A stretch of 37,310 nt of DNA from a virus. This document shows, piece after piece, positions 16,309 to 25,779 of this stretch (its first letter is position 1; every line of letters starts with the position of its first letter). The notes under the pieces were generated by a model that saw only the letters and a list, made by a program, of their open reading frames with translations, was not told the DNA's origin and searched no databases. The stretch spans positions 1 through 37,310 of the IMG/VR virus record IMGVR_UViG_3300025127_000005. The stretch is one strand, 5' to 3'. Position numbers and translations under genes: made by a program.

Positions 16309-18524
16309 TGGACGAACGAGTACAAGTAAGAGGGTTAGGTGATGCAGTTCCAGGTTTACAACCTACTATTCAAAGGGCAGGTCAATACAGTGTAGGTCAG
16401 CGTAGAGCTGGTAGGAATAAGTTGATGGACCTTGCTGACTCGTTATCACAGGTTAATCCTGTATTGCAGAAGTACACACAGGTAGCTGACATAGAAGCAG
16501 AACAATTTGAAGATGAGTTATCAAGGAAGAGTCCTGAAGAGATTCAAGCAATGCTTCAAAAGACAGAAGGAGAGTTTGATAAGCTAACTAGAAAAGGGGC
16601 AATGAGTTGGCTTACTTCTCCTATTAATCAGAAGAGGAAGATAGAAGCGATAGGTAAGTTAGCTAGTAGAGATTTATTATCTGAAGTAGAAAACCGTTTA
16701 ATAAATCCACAACAAAACGATCCAGAAGATTTAGTAGAAAGAGCTAGCCTAGTAAGGCAAGAGTTCATAGATAAAACACCAGCTTTACAATCTTCTTTTA
16801 TAGCCCAACAAGGTTTAGATTTTTCAACTCAAAATAGAATAAGAGAAACAGTAGCTAACTACGAAAGACAGGAATCAGTACAAGCGAGACAGGAAAACAT
16901 ATATAATACTGGATCAAGTATGTATGACAAAGTTTTTAACTTACTAGATACAGATAACGAGCAGATAAGAGAGAAGTTAATTAGAGGTGATTTTAATTTT
17001 GAAGTAGATAGAGATGCTTCAGGTAATATAATAACTCTAGGTGATTCTTTAATGGGGGATTGGGGAGGTACAAACGCTCACACTCCAAAAGAACAAAGAG
17101 ATTTATTAGCCAGCGTATTGAACAGAATGGCTGCTACAGATGAAATGGAAGATCAAGCTGACGGTTTATTATTATGGGCTAAAGGAAACTTAAAATTCGG
17201 CACAGCTAAAATGTCTGAAATGGAGTACAATAGACTACAAGACATTATAGATAAAGGAGCTGAATTAGCTGATGATAGAAGAGAAGAAGATAAACAAGAT
17301 TACATTCAAAACTTTTCAGGTAGTTTTAAAACAAACTTAACTAAATTAAAACTTGATAAACAAACAACTATTGAAGACCAAACTTTTGATAATAAAGGTG
17401 ATTTAGCTGAGTATTACAGAAGAGAGATTATAAACAATACGGATTTAACTGAAGCTGAAAAAGGTGATCTACTTTCTGAAATAGATAGAATACAAACTGA
17501 TGATTTAAGAGATGCTGATACTTATACTAAAACTTTAATAACAAACGCAGCTACAATAGCTCACCCTAGATCAGTTAACTCTAATCTTCAAAACTTATTT
17601 AAAGCAGTAAGTATTGAGTATCCTGATTTATTAAATAAACCTGAAATAATTGAGTACCAAAATAGAAAAGCAGCAGAAATTAATCTTTTAGTAGCTAACA
17701 AAAGAGATGAACTGTTAGGACTTCCTACAGAAGAAGCAGCTCAACAGTTAGACGCTTTTGCTACGACTTTATTAACAGAAAATGCACCAAAAATAAACGC
17801 AGAATTAAAAACTATTTTTACAGATTTAGAAGATAACCAACCTAAGACTGTGGTTACAGCTGAAAAACCTGAAGTACTACAACCTGTTGACATTGAAGGA
17901 GAACCTGAAGAATTGTTAAGAATGGCAGTTGATCCTGGTGGTTGGTATTCAATGGTAAGTTCTGATCCTAAAGATGAAAACTCTAACAAAGCTAAACAGT
18001 ACATTAAAAAATATATACCTGATTTAGCGAATGAATTTGCCAGACTTTCATATGATACTAACAGATATGTAGGTATAGGAGCAATGACACACGATGAAGC
18101 AAGACAAAGGCATATTGATTCGATTAGATTAATGGACGGTGTCTTTACCTTAGATGTTCTTGAAAACTTAGATGAAGATGGTTTTGCTCGTACTTATGCA
18201 GGGATTCCCTTTAAACCTCGTGAGTTAATAGGTGATCCTAACAGAGATAAATTTGTATTATTAACTCAAGAACAGATTGACAACGCTGAAACAGAACAAG
18301 GAAAACAAATAATTCAAAGAGTTAAAGAAGCGACAGGAATAAAAACAGAATTTTTTGAGTTTATTAGATTGCAAAAATTAGTTAGAAAAAGAGGAATCAT
18401 ACCTTATAAACCTTTTCCTGATTCGTACAGACCTTTAACTAATGAAGAGAAATTACAAGAATTAATAGATTCAGAAGGCATGAGCGAGTTTGATCCTCTA
18501 CCTGATTTTTTACTAATTGATTAA
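16308..18524 (+). CDS. gp15: Internal virion protein C (T7 gp15-like)
   Basis: A 738-residue protein, matching T7 gp15 (747), between gp14 and gp16. It is largely charged and helical with no membrane segments, as expected for the periplasmic tube protein of the ejectosome. The start DERVQVRGLGDAVPGLQPTI resembles related marine phages. Sequence similarity to T7 itself is low, so the call rests mainly on length, composition and position. A 2-bp gap separates it from gp16. Confidence 0.88.
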   Translation: MDERVQVRGLGDAVPGLQPTIQRAGQYSVGQRRAGRNKLMDLADSLSQVNPVLQKYTQVADIEAEQFEDELSRKSPEEIQAMLQKTEGEFDKLTRKGAMSWLTSPINQKRKIEAIGKLASRDLLSEVENRLINPQQNDPEDLVERASLVRQEFIDKTPALQSSFIAQQGLDFSTQNRIRETVANYERQESVQARQENIYNTGSSMYDKVFNLLDTDNEQIREKLIRGDFNFEVDRDASGNIITLGDSLMGDWGGTNAHTPKEQRDLLASVLNRMAATDEMEDQADGLLLWAKGNLKFGTAKMSEMEYNRLQDIIDKGAELADDRREEDKQDYIQNFSGSFKTNLTKLKLDKQTTIEDQTFDNKGDLAEYYRREIINNTDLTEAEKGDLLSEIDRIQTDDLRDADTYTKTLITNAATIAHPRSVNSNLQNLFKAVSIEYPDLLNKPEIIEYQNRKAAEINLLVANKRDELLGLPTEEAAQQLDAFATTLLTENAPKINAELKTIFTDLEDNQPKTVVTAEKPEVLQPVDIEGEPEELLRMAVDPGGWYSMVSSDPKDENSNKAKQYIKKYIPDLANEFARLSYDTNRYVGIGAMTHDEARQRHIDSIRLMDGVFTLDVLENLDEDGFARTYAGIPFKPRELIGDPNRDKFVLLTQEQIDNAETEQGKQIIQRVKEATGIKTEFFEFIRLQKLVRKRGIIPYKPFPDSYRPLTNEEKLQELIDSEGMSEFDPLPDFLLID

Positions 18525-18526
18525 TT

Positions 18527-21500
18527 ATGGCACTACCAGAAGAAAACACACAGGAAGATGATAACGATTTTTTTGATTATGCAGGTGATATACTTGCTGC
18601 TCCTTTTCGTGGGATGGAGGGTGCTGTTCAAGGAGCGTATAACCTAGCTGATTACTTGGCTTTTGATATACTACCTGATTATGATACTAGATTCCTTGGT
18701 ACTTCTAAAACTATGGCAGGTGGTGCAGTAGAAGGTATATCACAATTTGCTACAGGTTTCATTCCTTTGTTTGGTCTTGCAGGTAGAGCAGGTGCGTTAG
18801 CTAAAGCAGGTACTGTTACTAAGGGTGTTGTTGCTGGTGCTGCCACTGATTTTACTTTCTTTAACGGACAAGAAGCTAGACTGTCTAATCTTATACAACA
18901 AGTACCTGAGTTACAGAATCCTGTTACTGAGTTCTTAGCTTATGATGGAGATGAAGGAGAACTAGAAGGACGCATGAAGAATGTGTTGGAAGGTCTCGGT
19001 CTTGAAGCTGTAGCAGGTACTTTTATATCAGGACTGAAAGCTATAAAGAAAGGCAGAAAAGTAAAAGAAGAAGGAGGCACTGCTGAACAACAAGCACAGG
19101 TAGTTAATGATACTCTTGAAGGTGGTAAAGCTTTTGATGATATGCCTCAGTTCAAGGAAGATACATCCCTAATCCAAAAAGAACTAGACCAAGATAAAAC
19201 TAGGCTTGATGAACTGTTGAAGAAGAAAGAAGAAGGTAAAGCAACTGGTGTTGATGAGACTAGAATATCTATGCTTAAAAACCGTATAGAAGGTAAAGAA
19301 GCTGATCTTCGTGTGTTAGGTGATGTTAGGACTGCTGATGTAAAGGATAGGGTAAGAGTAGCAGAAGAAAGAGAACTACAGGAAAGAGCAGAAGAACTTG
19401 ACGAAACTTTAGAAGACTTTGACGCTACTGTAGAAAGAGTTCCTCGTCCATTTAAGACCTATGAAGAAGAAGGGATGATGGATATTATTCCTAAAGGTGC
19501 TGACACTCTAAAGAATAGGTTAATGAAGAAGTTCCCTATAAAGGGAGCAGACCCACAAGATGTAGCTGATGTTGAAAAGTTCATTGATGTGATGGGTAAG
19601 CGTCTGTTTGGTGATGTATCGTTATCCGTCACTAACAAGATACCATCTGCTGGTCGTTATAACTTTGGTAATAACCTACTACAAATAAGGCAGTCTGTTA
19701 TAGACGAGGGTGGTATTAAGCGTACTATGGTCCACGAGCTTTGGCATGGACTTAGTCGTTATCTTCCTAAAACAGATGTTACTTCTTTAACTAAACAGTT
19801 CGATAAAGCTAGAAGAGATTACATTAAAAGCTTTGGTGTTGATTTAGATGACACTGTTGATCCTTCTTCCTTACTTAAAAAAACAATACCTAAAGAACTA
19901 GAAAGATTTCTTAAAGGTAAACACACATCTGAGAACTATAGGTTTAAAGATGTAGACGAATACTTTGCAGAGGAGATGACCGATGCTTTCTTAAAGAAGT
20001 TAGACGAGAAAGATTTAGCTCCTTCAGGTACACTTAAAAGAATAGCACAAGAAGTAGCGATCATGTTCAAGGATATGTTTGCTTCTTTAAAATCTAAGTT
20101 AGGTATAGACCAAAGGCAGAAGATATTTAACGACTTCCTTAAACAGCGTAATGTAACTAAGAGAGCAGAAGCACCTTTAGATATGAGAGGTAGATTATTT
20201 GCTGATCTTCCTGATTTTAAGAAAGGTAAAGAGGATGAGTTCCTCAGTGCTATACCTGATAAGTTTAGAGGGTATGCTGAAGCACTTATGGTAGGTGAAG
20301 TAAAGCCTAGACTACCACAGTTTGCACTAGAGACTGACGGTGATGTTGTTGTACTGAAAGATTTACTAGAGAAATACTACGAAGCTAATCCTGATAAAGT
20401 AACCGTAGAGGGTGCTATTACTGAGATTGACGCTGAGATTGAACAAGGACTAATGTTACAAGAAGGTAAGGACGCTGCCACTAAAGTATCTGAAGCTAGA
20501 ATTGTTCAACAAAGTTTAAGAGACCAAGCTAATGGTGTTATTGAAAATCTTAAAAACGCTGTTAATGAGTATGAAGGAGCTGGAGGAGGCACGGCTGCTG
20601 TTGCTAAATTAAAAAATAATTTTCAACAATTATTAAGTGTAGCTGATGTTTACAGAAGGTTAGGAAGAGAAGGTAGTTTATTGCTAGGATCAAGAAGAGA
20701 AAACTACGGAAAAAGAAAGATAGGTCTCAGCGAATCTGATTTACAAATTGAAGGAATTAGAAATGCTTTTATAAACGCTTCAGGAGGTATGCACCCTGAC
20801 AAACTTGTTAAATTAATACAAGAAACAATAGACGAAGGAAACTCTGACTCAATGCTTGCTTCTATGTTTAAGATAGCTAAGAAAGCACAAGGTAAACACT
20901 TCTTGGATATGCCTACTGAATACTGGATGAATGCGATTCTTAGTGGTCCTAGAACACAGATGGTTAATATCATAGGTAATGGACTTACGCAAGTAATGTC
21001 TACATTAGAAGCTGTTGTAGGAGGAGTAGCGAGTGGTAATTTATCTGTGGTTAAAGCTGTTCTTGCTTCTTGGTCTAACGGTCAGATGTGGGGGGAAGCT
21101 GCTAAATTTGCTAAAAAAGCTTTTAAACAGAATGACAACTTATTAGACCCTCAAAACAGAGCTTTTTCAGACAGGAAGCAAGGGGCGATTACAGGCGAGA
21201 GGATTGCAGAAAGCAAGCTAGGTGGTATGGTAGTCGAAAAGGGACTTACAAGTAAGAAGTCTTTAGATGCTTTTGGTAACTTTATTCGTCTGCCTAGTAG
21301 GTTATTGTTAACTACTGATGAGTTTTTTAAACAACTGTCTTATCGCAGGGCTGCTCGATTAAAAGCTGCGATGTCTGGTATACAACAAGGAATAAAAGAC
21401 CCTAAAAAACTGGCTGAACACATACACAATACTTTAGAAGGTGTTGTTACTGAAGGAGGTCGGATTGCTTCTGAAGAAGGTTTATACAGAGAGGGTGTCG

Positions 21501-22897
21501 AGGCTGCCAATAAAAAGGGGTTGAAAGGATCAGACCGTGATGAGTTTGCTATTAAATATTCAAAAGATAACTTTGATAAAACAAATTCAGCTTTAATGCA
21601 GTATGCTTTAGACGAAGCTCAATACTTAACTTTTACTAGAAATTTACAAGACGGTACATTAGGTAAAGTATTACAAGATGCTACCAGTAAGTTACCTATG
21701 TTAAGATTAGTATTACCTTTTGTTCGTACTCCTACTAATATTTTAAAATACGCTTTTGAAAGAACTCCTGGTGTATTTGTTTTAAAAGAAGAAAGAGGAA
21801 GATTAATCAGTGATCTTAAAAGTGGTGACCCTGTAAGACGCTCACAAGCTGTGGGAAAAATGATGACATCAGTAACAGTTGCTGGTGTGTTTATAGATAC
21901 AGTTTTCAACAACAGAGAATATATAACAGGAGGTGGACCTAGAGACCCCAAACAAAAGAAAGCCTTGGAGGCTACTGGATGGAGACCTTACAGTATTAAA
22001 ATTGGAGATACTTATTATAGCTACCAAAGATTAGACCCTTTAGCTACATTGATAGGAGTAGGAGCTGATCTTGTAGAAGCAGGAGTAAGAGACCCTAAAG
22101 GTTTTGATCAATCAGGTTTAGAAAGATTGTTTTTAGCTTTAACTTTAAGTTTTACTAGGAATGCTACTAATAAATCTTATTTAGCTGGTATTCAAAGTGC
22201 AACTGATGCTTTGAGTGATCCTGATAGATATATGGCTAGATTTGGCAGGAACTTCGCTTCATCTTTTGTTCCTAATATTATATCTCAAATGGCAGACTAT
22301 GATACTCAATCTCTAAAAGAGGTCAGATCAATGGGAGATGCTTTTGCTAAAAAGTTAGGAGCAAGAGGTGGTTTAGATAAGAAAAGAAATCTATTAGGAG
22401 AAGAATATATAGCAGAGCAGTGGATGGGTACAGGTTTTATAAATCCTATTATTATGTCTTCTGTTAAAGATGATCCTGTGTTAACTGAAATGGCAAACTT
22501 AAACCATGCTTTTAGACCTTCCTCTCCTAATTTAGGAGGTCAAATAAACTTAATAGACCATGAAAATGCTTCAGGACAAACAGCTTACGATAGGCAAGCG
22601 GAACTGTTAAAAGATGTAAAAATAGGAGGCAGAACTTTACGCACTTCTTTACAAAAACTTATAAAAAGCAGACCTTATCAAAAATTAGAACAAACATCTG
22701 AACCTGGTTTTCCTAGCCCACGAATAGAAGAAATAAATAAAGTATTAAGAAGGTATAAAAAGGAAGCTAAAAAACAAATGTTAACCGAGTTTCCTGAGTT
22801 AGCTTCTCAGTATAATAAAGCCTTAAAAGCTAGAGCAGGTTTAAGAGGTGGGATGCAACGAGAAGATGTGCTTGAACTTTTACAACAAATAAACTAA
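18527..22897 (+). CDS. gp16: Internal virion protein D (T7 gp16-like) with HExxH zinc-protease motif
   Basis: At 1456 residues (T7 1318) this is the largest gene and occupies the gp16 position. The N-terminus has hydrophobic segments (about 55-115) and no visible lysozyme-like SLT motif. A charged coiled-coil follows (about 205-320). Residues about 340-540 look like a zincin: VHELWHGLSRYL gives H403-E404-x-x-H407, and DEYFAEEMTDAF about 75 residues later offers the third ligand (E478, E482 or E483). The C-terminal half, with EYWMNAILSGPRTQMVNI, RLVLPFVRTPTNILKYAFER and YSYQRLDPLATLIGVGADL, resembles the ejection proteins of this group. T7 gp16 opens peptidoglycan and leads DNA entry; here a peptidase may do this. 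Confidence 0.9.
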   Translation: MALPEENTQEDDNDFFDYAGDILAAPFRGMEGAVQGAYNLADYLAFDILPDYDTRFLGTSKTMAGGAVEGISQFATGFIPLFGLAGRAGALAKAGTVTKGVVAGAATDFTFFNGQEARLSNLIQQVPELQNPVTEFLAYDGDEGELEGRMKNVLEGLGLEAVAGTFISGLKAIKKGRKVKEEGGTAEQQAQVVNDTLEGGKAFDDMPQFKEDTSLIQKELDQDKTRLDELLKKKEEGKATGVDETRISMLKNRIEGKEADLRVLGDVRTADVKDRVRVAEERELQERAEELDETLEDFDATVERVPRPFKTYEEEGMMDIIPKGADTLKNRLMKKFPIKGADPQDVADVEKFIDVMGKRLFGDVSLSVTNKIPSAGRYNFGNNLLQIRQSVIDEGGIKRTMVHELWHGLSRYLPKTDVTSLTKQFDKARRDYIKSFGVDLDDTVDPSSLLKKTIPKELERFLKGKHTSENYRFKDVDEYFAEEMTDAFLKKLDEKDLAPSGTLKRIAQEVAIMFKDMFASLKSKLGIDQRQKIFNDFLKQRNVTKRAEAPLDMRGRLFADLPDFKKGKEDEFLSAIPDKFRGYAEALMVGEVKPRLPQFALETDGDVVVLKDLLEKYYEANPDKVTVEGAITEIDAEIEQGLMLQEGKDAATKVSEARIVQQSLRDQANGVIENLKNAVNEYEGAGGGTAAVAKLKNNFQQLLSVADVYRRLGREGSLLLGSRRENYGKRKIGLSESDLQIEGIRNAFINASGGMHPDKLVKLIQETIDEGNSDSMLASMFKIAKKAQGKHFLDMPTEYWMNAILSGPRTQMVNIIGNGLTQVMSTLEAVVGGVASGNLSVVKAVLASWSNGQMWGEAAKFAKKAFKQNDNLLDPQNRAFSDRKQGAITGERIAESKLGGMVVEKGLTSKKSLDAFGNFIRLPSRLLLTTDEFFKQLSYRRAARLKAAMSGIQQGIKDPKKLAEHIHNTLEGVVTEGGRIASEEGLYREGVEAANKKGLKGSDRDEFAIKYSKDNFDKTNSALMQYALDEAQYLTFTRNLQDGTLGKVLQDATSKLPMLRLVLPFVRTPTNILKYAFERTPGVFVLKEERGRLISDLKSGDPVRRSQAVGKMMTSVTVAGVFIDTVFNNREYITGGGPRDPKQKKALEATGWRPYSIKIGDTYYSYQRLDPLATLIGVGADLVEAGVRDPKGFDQSGLERLFLALTLSFTRNATNKSYLAGIQSATDALSDPDRYMARFGRNFASSFVPNIISQMADYDTQSLKEVRSMGDAFAKKLGARGGLDKKRNLLGEEYIAEQWMGTGFINPIIMSSVKDDPVLTEMANLNHAFRPSSPNLGGQINLIDHENASGQTAYDRQAELLKDVKIGGRTLRTSLQKLIKSRPYQKLEQTSEPGFPSPRIEEINKVLRRYKKEAKKQMLTEFPELASQYNKALKARAGLRGGMQREDVLELLQQIN

Positions 22898-22909
22898 TAA
22901 TAGATTATC

Positions 22910-24625
22910 ATGGCTAATACATATGTAGACTACACAGTTTCAGCAAGTCAGACAGACTTTGCCTTCTCTTTCCCTTATCTTGATGACACTCATGTGGTTG
23001 TACAGCTAGACGATTCAACAGGCAGTTCACCAGGAGGTAAGTTTTACACTGTTTCCACAGGAGATTACACTATTATAACATCTCCCTCTACTCTTATCAG
23101 ATTTACTACTGCTCCTGAAACTGGTGCTAGAATAAGAATTAAAAGAGATAGTGCTTCTAATATTGCTCTTGTAGACTTTGAGAATGGTAGTGTACTCACT
23201 GAAGTAGAACTAGACCGTGCTTACTTGCACAACTTATATCTGAACGAAGAGATAGAAGAAGGCAGCGGTAAGAACACAATGACTAAGAACAGCAGTGGTA
23301 ACTTTGAAGCTGACTTAGCTAAGATTGTAGATGTAGCTGATCCTACCTCAGCACAAGACGCTGCCACTAAGAACTATGTAGACACTGAGATTACAACTGA
23401 AAGAACAGCTAGAATTGCTGATGTAGACACTGAAGAAACCGCTAGGATTGCTGCTGACGCTTTGAAAGTAGATAAGGCAGGAGATACGATGACTGGTGCT
23501 TTGACACTTCCATCCTCTGATCCTACTAATGGCAGCCACGCTACTAACAAGACTTATGTAGATGCTCAGATAGCTACTACTTTAGCTACAGGTACAGCAG
23601 GTGGTCCAATAGATACTGCTAATATTGCTGATGATGCAGTTACTGCTGATAAACTAGCTCACACTGCTGTTACTCCTGCTGCTTATACTAACGCTAATAT
23701 AACAGTAGACCAACAAGGAAGAATTACAGCTGCTGCTAACGGTAGTGCTTCTCCTACAGCCTCTGAAATACTTACTTCTTTAAAAACTGTTGACGGTACA
23801 GGTAGTGGATTGGATGCTGACTTGTTAGACGGTCAAGAGGCTACTGCTTTTGCTGCTGCTTCACATACTCACACAGCTTCTAACATTACAGACTTTGATA
23901 CTGAAGTGGCTAATAACTCTGCTGTAACAGCAAATACTGCAAAGGTTACTAATGCCACACACACAGGAGATGTTACAGGTGATACTGCTCTTACGATAGC
24001 TGATAACGCTGTAACGGCAGCTAAAATAAGCGATACGGACTCAGTATTTAGTGTTAATGATAGCACCAATGTAATTGGAGTAGGTGGCACTGTTTCTATT
24101 TCTAAAAATGCGAGTGGTGTAATTGATTCTATAACTATATCTAACACTACAGCAGCAGGTGCTAATCAAATAAAATTTAGTTCTCCCAGTAATAGTGTTG
24201 ACGAAGGTTTTCTTCAATTTCAACCAGCATCTAATCAAATGGGTTTTACTATTAGTGACGGTTCGAGTGGTTTTAAATCTATGGCTTTTAATTCTTCTGG
24301 TAACCTTTCAGTTCCTGGCACTGTTTCTGCTAACGGTGTAGTTTTAACTTCAGATCAGACTCTTAAACAAGATATTAATACTTTAAACGAAGCTGAAAGA
24401 AGGGTTGCTGTAAGATTAAAAAGTTTAATTAGAAAGTTTAAGTTTATCGAAGAAGTACAAAACAACATTTCTAAAATTCATGTAGGTGTCAACGCACAAG
24501 AAGTACAAACAGCTTTTACCGAGGAAGGTTTAGATTGTAATGATTATGCTGTTATTGAAACATCTGGTCCTAAGTTAGGAGTTAGATACAACGAGTTATT
24601 CGCCTTTATAATTTCAGCTTTATAA
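22910..24625 (+). CDS. gp17: Tail fibre with T7 N-terminal domain and S74 chaperone
   Basis: A 571-residue fibre. Residues 1-120 are the T7 tail-fibre attachment domain (QTDFAFSFPYLDDTHVVVQL, ELDRAYLHNLYLNEEI). The middle contains repeated ATKNYVDTE / ATNKTYVDAQ and MTGALTLPSSDP segments common in fibre shafts, then a beta-rich Asn/Thr/Ser region. The last 91 residues are a peptidase S74 intramolecular chaperone: S481-D-x-x-x-K486 (SDQTLKQDI), the GVNAQEVQTAF motif and the terminal GVRYNELFAFIISAL. In the family the Ser-Lys dyad cuts off the chaperone after trimerisation, so the mature fibre should end near residue 480. Confidence 0.94.
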   Translation: MANTYVDYTVSASQTDFAFSFPYLDDTHVVVQLDDSTGSSPGGKFYTVSTGDYTIITSPSTLIRFTTAPETGARIRIKRDSASNIALVDFENGSVLTEVELDRAYLHNLYLNEEIEEGSGKNTMTKNSSGNFEADLAKIVDVADPTSAQDAATKNYVDTEITTERTARIADVDTEETARIAADALKVDKAGDTMTGALTLPSSDPTNGSHATNKTYVDAQIATTLATGTAGGPIDTANIADDAVTADKLAHTAVTPAAYTNANITVDQQGRITAAANGSASPTASEILTSLKTVDGTGSGLDADLLDGQEATAFAAASHTHTASNITDFDTEVANNSAVTANTAKVTNATHTGDVTGDTALTIADNAVTAAKISDTDSVFSVNDSTNVIGVGGTVSISKNASGVIDSITISNTTAAGANQIKFSSPSNSVDEGFLQFQPASNQMGFTISDGSSGFKSMAFNSSGNLSVPGTVSANGVVLTSDQTLKQDINTLNEAERRVAVRLKSLIRKFKFIEEVQNNISKIHVGVNAQEVQTAFTEEGLDCNDYAVIETSGPKLGVRYNELFAFIISAL

Positions 24626-24631
24626 CATACA

Positions 24632-24883
24632 ATGCCAGAACAATTATCACACTTTCTTGATACTGCTCTAGCTGTTATACTAGGAGTAATTGGTTGGATG
24701 ATTAAAAAGCTTACAGATCGACTGGAAAAAGATGAAGAACGATTGACAAGAATTGAAGTGGAACTCGCTAGTCAACGAGAACGAGACACTGCGGTGGAAA
24801 ATCGTATGAGTGGTCTTGAAACCACTGTTAAAGAAATTAACGGTAAACTGGATAGAATGATGGAAATATTAATGAAACGATGA
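24632..24883 (+). CDS. Membrane-anchored coiled-coil protein, candidate holin or i-spanin
   Basis: An 83-residue protein with one N-terminal hydrophobic helix (ALAVILGVIGWMI) followed by a heptad-rich coiled coil to the end (DRLEKDEERLTRIEVELASQ onward, ending MMEILMKR). It directly follows the tail fibre, the place of holin gp17.5 in T7. The N-terminal anchor plus long coil also fits an inner-membrane spanin, and a lipoprotein is encoded at 26085. Holin or spanin cannot be decided from sequence. It ends as ATGA with the next gene. Confidence 0.65.
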   Translation: MPEQLSHFLDTALAVILGVIGWMIKKLTDRLEKDEERLTRIEVELASQRERDTAVENRMSGLETTVKEINGKLDRMMEILMKR

Positions 24884-25035
24884 GTAAGATATGTCCAAAA
24901 GGAATAGCTTGGGCTAAACGCACATTTGATAAGTATCCTTCTGCTTACGCTAACATGGCTGCTTCTAAATATTGCAAAGACCCTAAGTACGGTAAGGGTA
25001 AGAAGCGTAAACTATCTATCAAAAAGAAGAAGTAG
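24880..25035 (+). CDS. Small basic protein (CPKG...YPSAYAN type)
   Basis: A 51-residue protein, MSKICPKGIAWAKRTFDKYP then SAYANMAASKYCKDPKYGKG and a Lys-rich tail ending KKKK. The pattern C-P-x-G...K-F/Y-x-Y-P-S-A-Y-A-N-x-x-A-S-x-x-C is one I recognise from small basic proteins of marine phages, with no known function. It is coupled to the upstream gene by ATGA and is followed after 2 bp by the next basic protein. Nucleic-acid binding or packaging with DNA is possible from the charge only. Confidence 0.75.
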   Translation: MSKICPKGIAWAKRTFDKYPSAYANMAASKYCKDPKYGKGKKRKLSIKKKK

Positions 25036-25037
25036 TT

Positions 25038-25292
25038 ATGGGTGAGTTAGCTAAATGGAGAGCACAGAACTGGAGAAGAGTTAAAGCTGATGGTAGTGAT
25101 GGCGGTCCTTGTGGTACTTCTAAGAACAAAAAGAATCCTGATAGGTGTTTACCTAAAAGCAAGATGAATTCTTTAAGCAAATCACAACGAGCAGCTACAG
25201 CAAAAAAGAAAAAGAAAGCAGGTGCTAAAGGTAAACAATTTGTTAGTAACACACCAGCAGCAAGAGTTTCACTTAAAATAAAGAAAGGTTAA
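25038..25292 (+). CDS. Small basic protein, Cys- and Lys-rich
   Basis: An 84-residue highly basic protein. The segments GGPCGTSKNKKNPDRCLPKS and MNSLSKSQRAATAKKKKKAG resemble a recurring marine-phage family (DUF5872-like by memory; uncertain). Two Cys flank a basic loop. It is the second of five tandem basic genes between the putative holin and terminase small subunit. No catalytic motif is visible. The overlapping minus-strand frame is a shadow. Confidence 0.75.
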   Translation: MGELAKWRAQNWRRVKADGSDGGPCGTSKNKKNPDRCLPKSKMNSLSKSQRAATAKKKKKAGAKGKQFVSNTPAARVSLKIKKG

Positions 25293-25296
25293 TATT

Positions 25297-25407
25297 ATGC
25301 CATACGGAAAAGGAACATACGGATCAAAAGTAGGAAGACCTCCTATGAAAAAACGAAAGAACTTAACAATTAAAAAGAAGAAGGATAAAAAGAAAAATGC
25401 CATATAG
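25297..25407 (+). CDS. 36-residue basic protein (PYGKGTYG type)
   Basis: A short reading frame, MPYGKGTYGSKVGRPPMKKR followed by a Lys-rich tail. The start MPYGKGTYG...GRP is a pattern I know from tiny proteins encoded near virion genes of marine phages. The ATG follows an A/T-rich leader five bases after the previous stop. Its end overlaps the start of the next basic gene (25397) by 11 bp, supporting translation of both. Confidence 0.6.
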   Translation: MPYGKGTYGSKVGRPPMKKRKNLTIKKKKDKKKNAI

Positions 25408-25528
25408 TAAATATACACCTAAACAAAAGAAACTTGCAGCAGTTGCAGGAGATAAAAAAAAGATTACACAAGCTGATATCATAACGCTAAAGCGTAGAGG
25501 TATGTCGATTAAGAAGAAAAAGAAATAA
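25397..25528 (+). CDS. 43-residue basic protein
   Basis: MPYSKYTPKQKKLAAVAGDK then a helical segment and a tail KKKKK. The first residues MPYS/MPYG repeat the start of the preceding protein, and the fragment PKQKKLAAVAG...KIT-AD recurs in small phage proteins I recognise without function. It overlaps the previous gene by 11 bp and the next by TAATG (25526-25530). All features point to a translated mini-gene in a tightly packed series. Confidence 0.6.
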   Translation: MPYSKYTPKQKKLAAVAGDKKKITQADIITLKRRGMSIKKKKK

Positions 25529-25773
25529 TGAAGCGTAAGGGAGTGTCACTGTCTCTGGGTAGAGGTGAGAAAAGCCGTAAAGGAGGTCTCACTGCAAAAG
25601 GCAGGGCTAAGTATAACAGAGCTACTGGTTCTAACTTAAAAGCTCCTCAACCTGGTGGTGGTCCTAGAAAGCGTTCCTTCTGTGCTAGAATGTCAGGAGT
25701 AAAAGGACCAATGAAAGATTCTAAAGGTAGACCTACAAGAAAAGCTTTAGCTCTCAGAAGGTGGAAGTGTTAA
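25528..25773 (+). CDS. Small basic protein (DUF6321-like)
   Basis: An 81-residue basic protein with GEKSRKGGLTAKGRAKYNRA, TGSNLKAPQPGGGPRKRSFC and MKDSKGRPTRKALALRRWKC. This pattern (LTAKGR-KYNRATGSNLKAP...SFCARM-GVKGPMKD) is a small phage family I associate with DUF6321, function unknown. Two Cys and many Arg/Lys suggest nucleic-acid contact. It closes the run of five basic genes and lies 6 bp before the putative small terminase. Confidence 0.8.
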   Translation: MKRKGVSLSLGRGEKSRKGGLTAKGRAKYNRATGSNLKAPQPGGGPRKRSFCARMSGVKGPMKDSKGRPTRKALALRRWKC

Positions 25774-25779
25774 CAATTT

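Noticed and set aside
24783-24802. CACTGCGGTGGA shared with the capsid leader (10332-10343)
   Set aside because: A 12-base match is expected many times by chance in 37 kb, and this copy lies within coding sequence.
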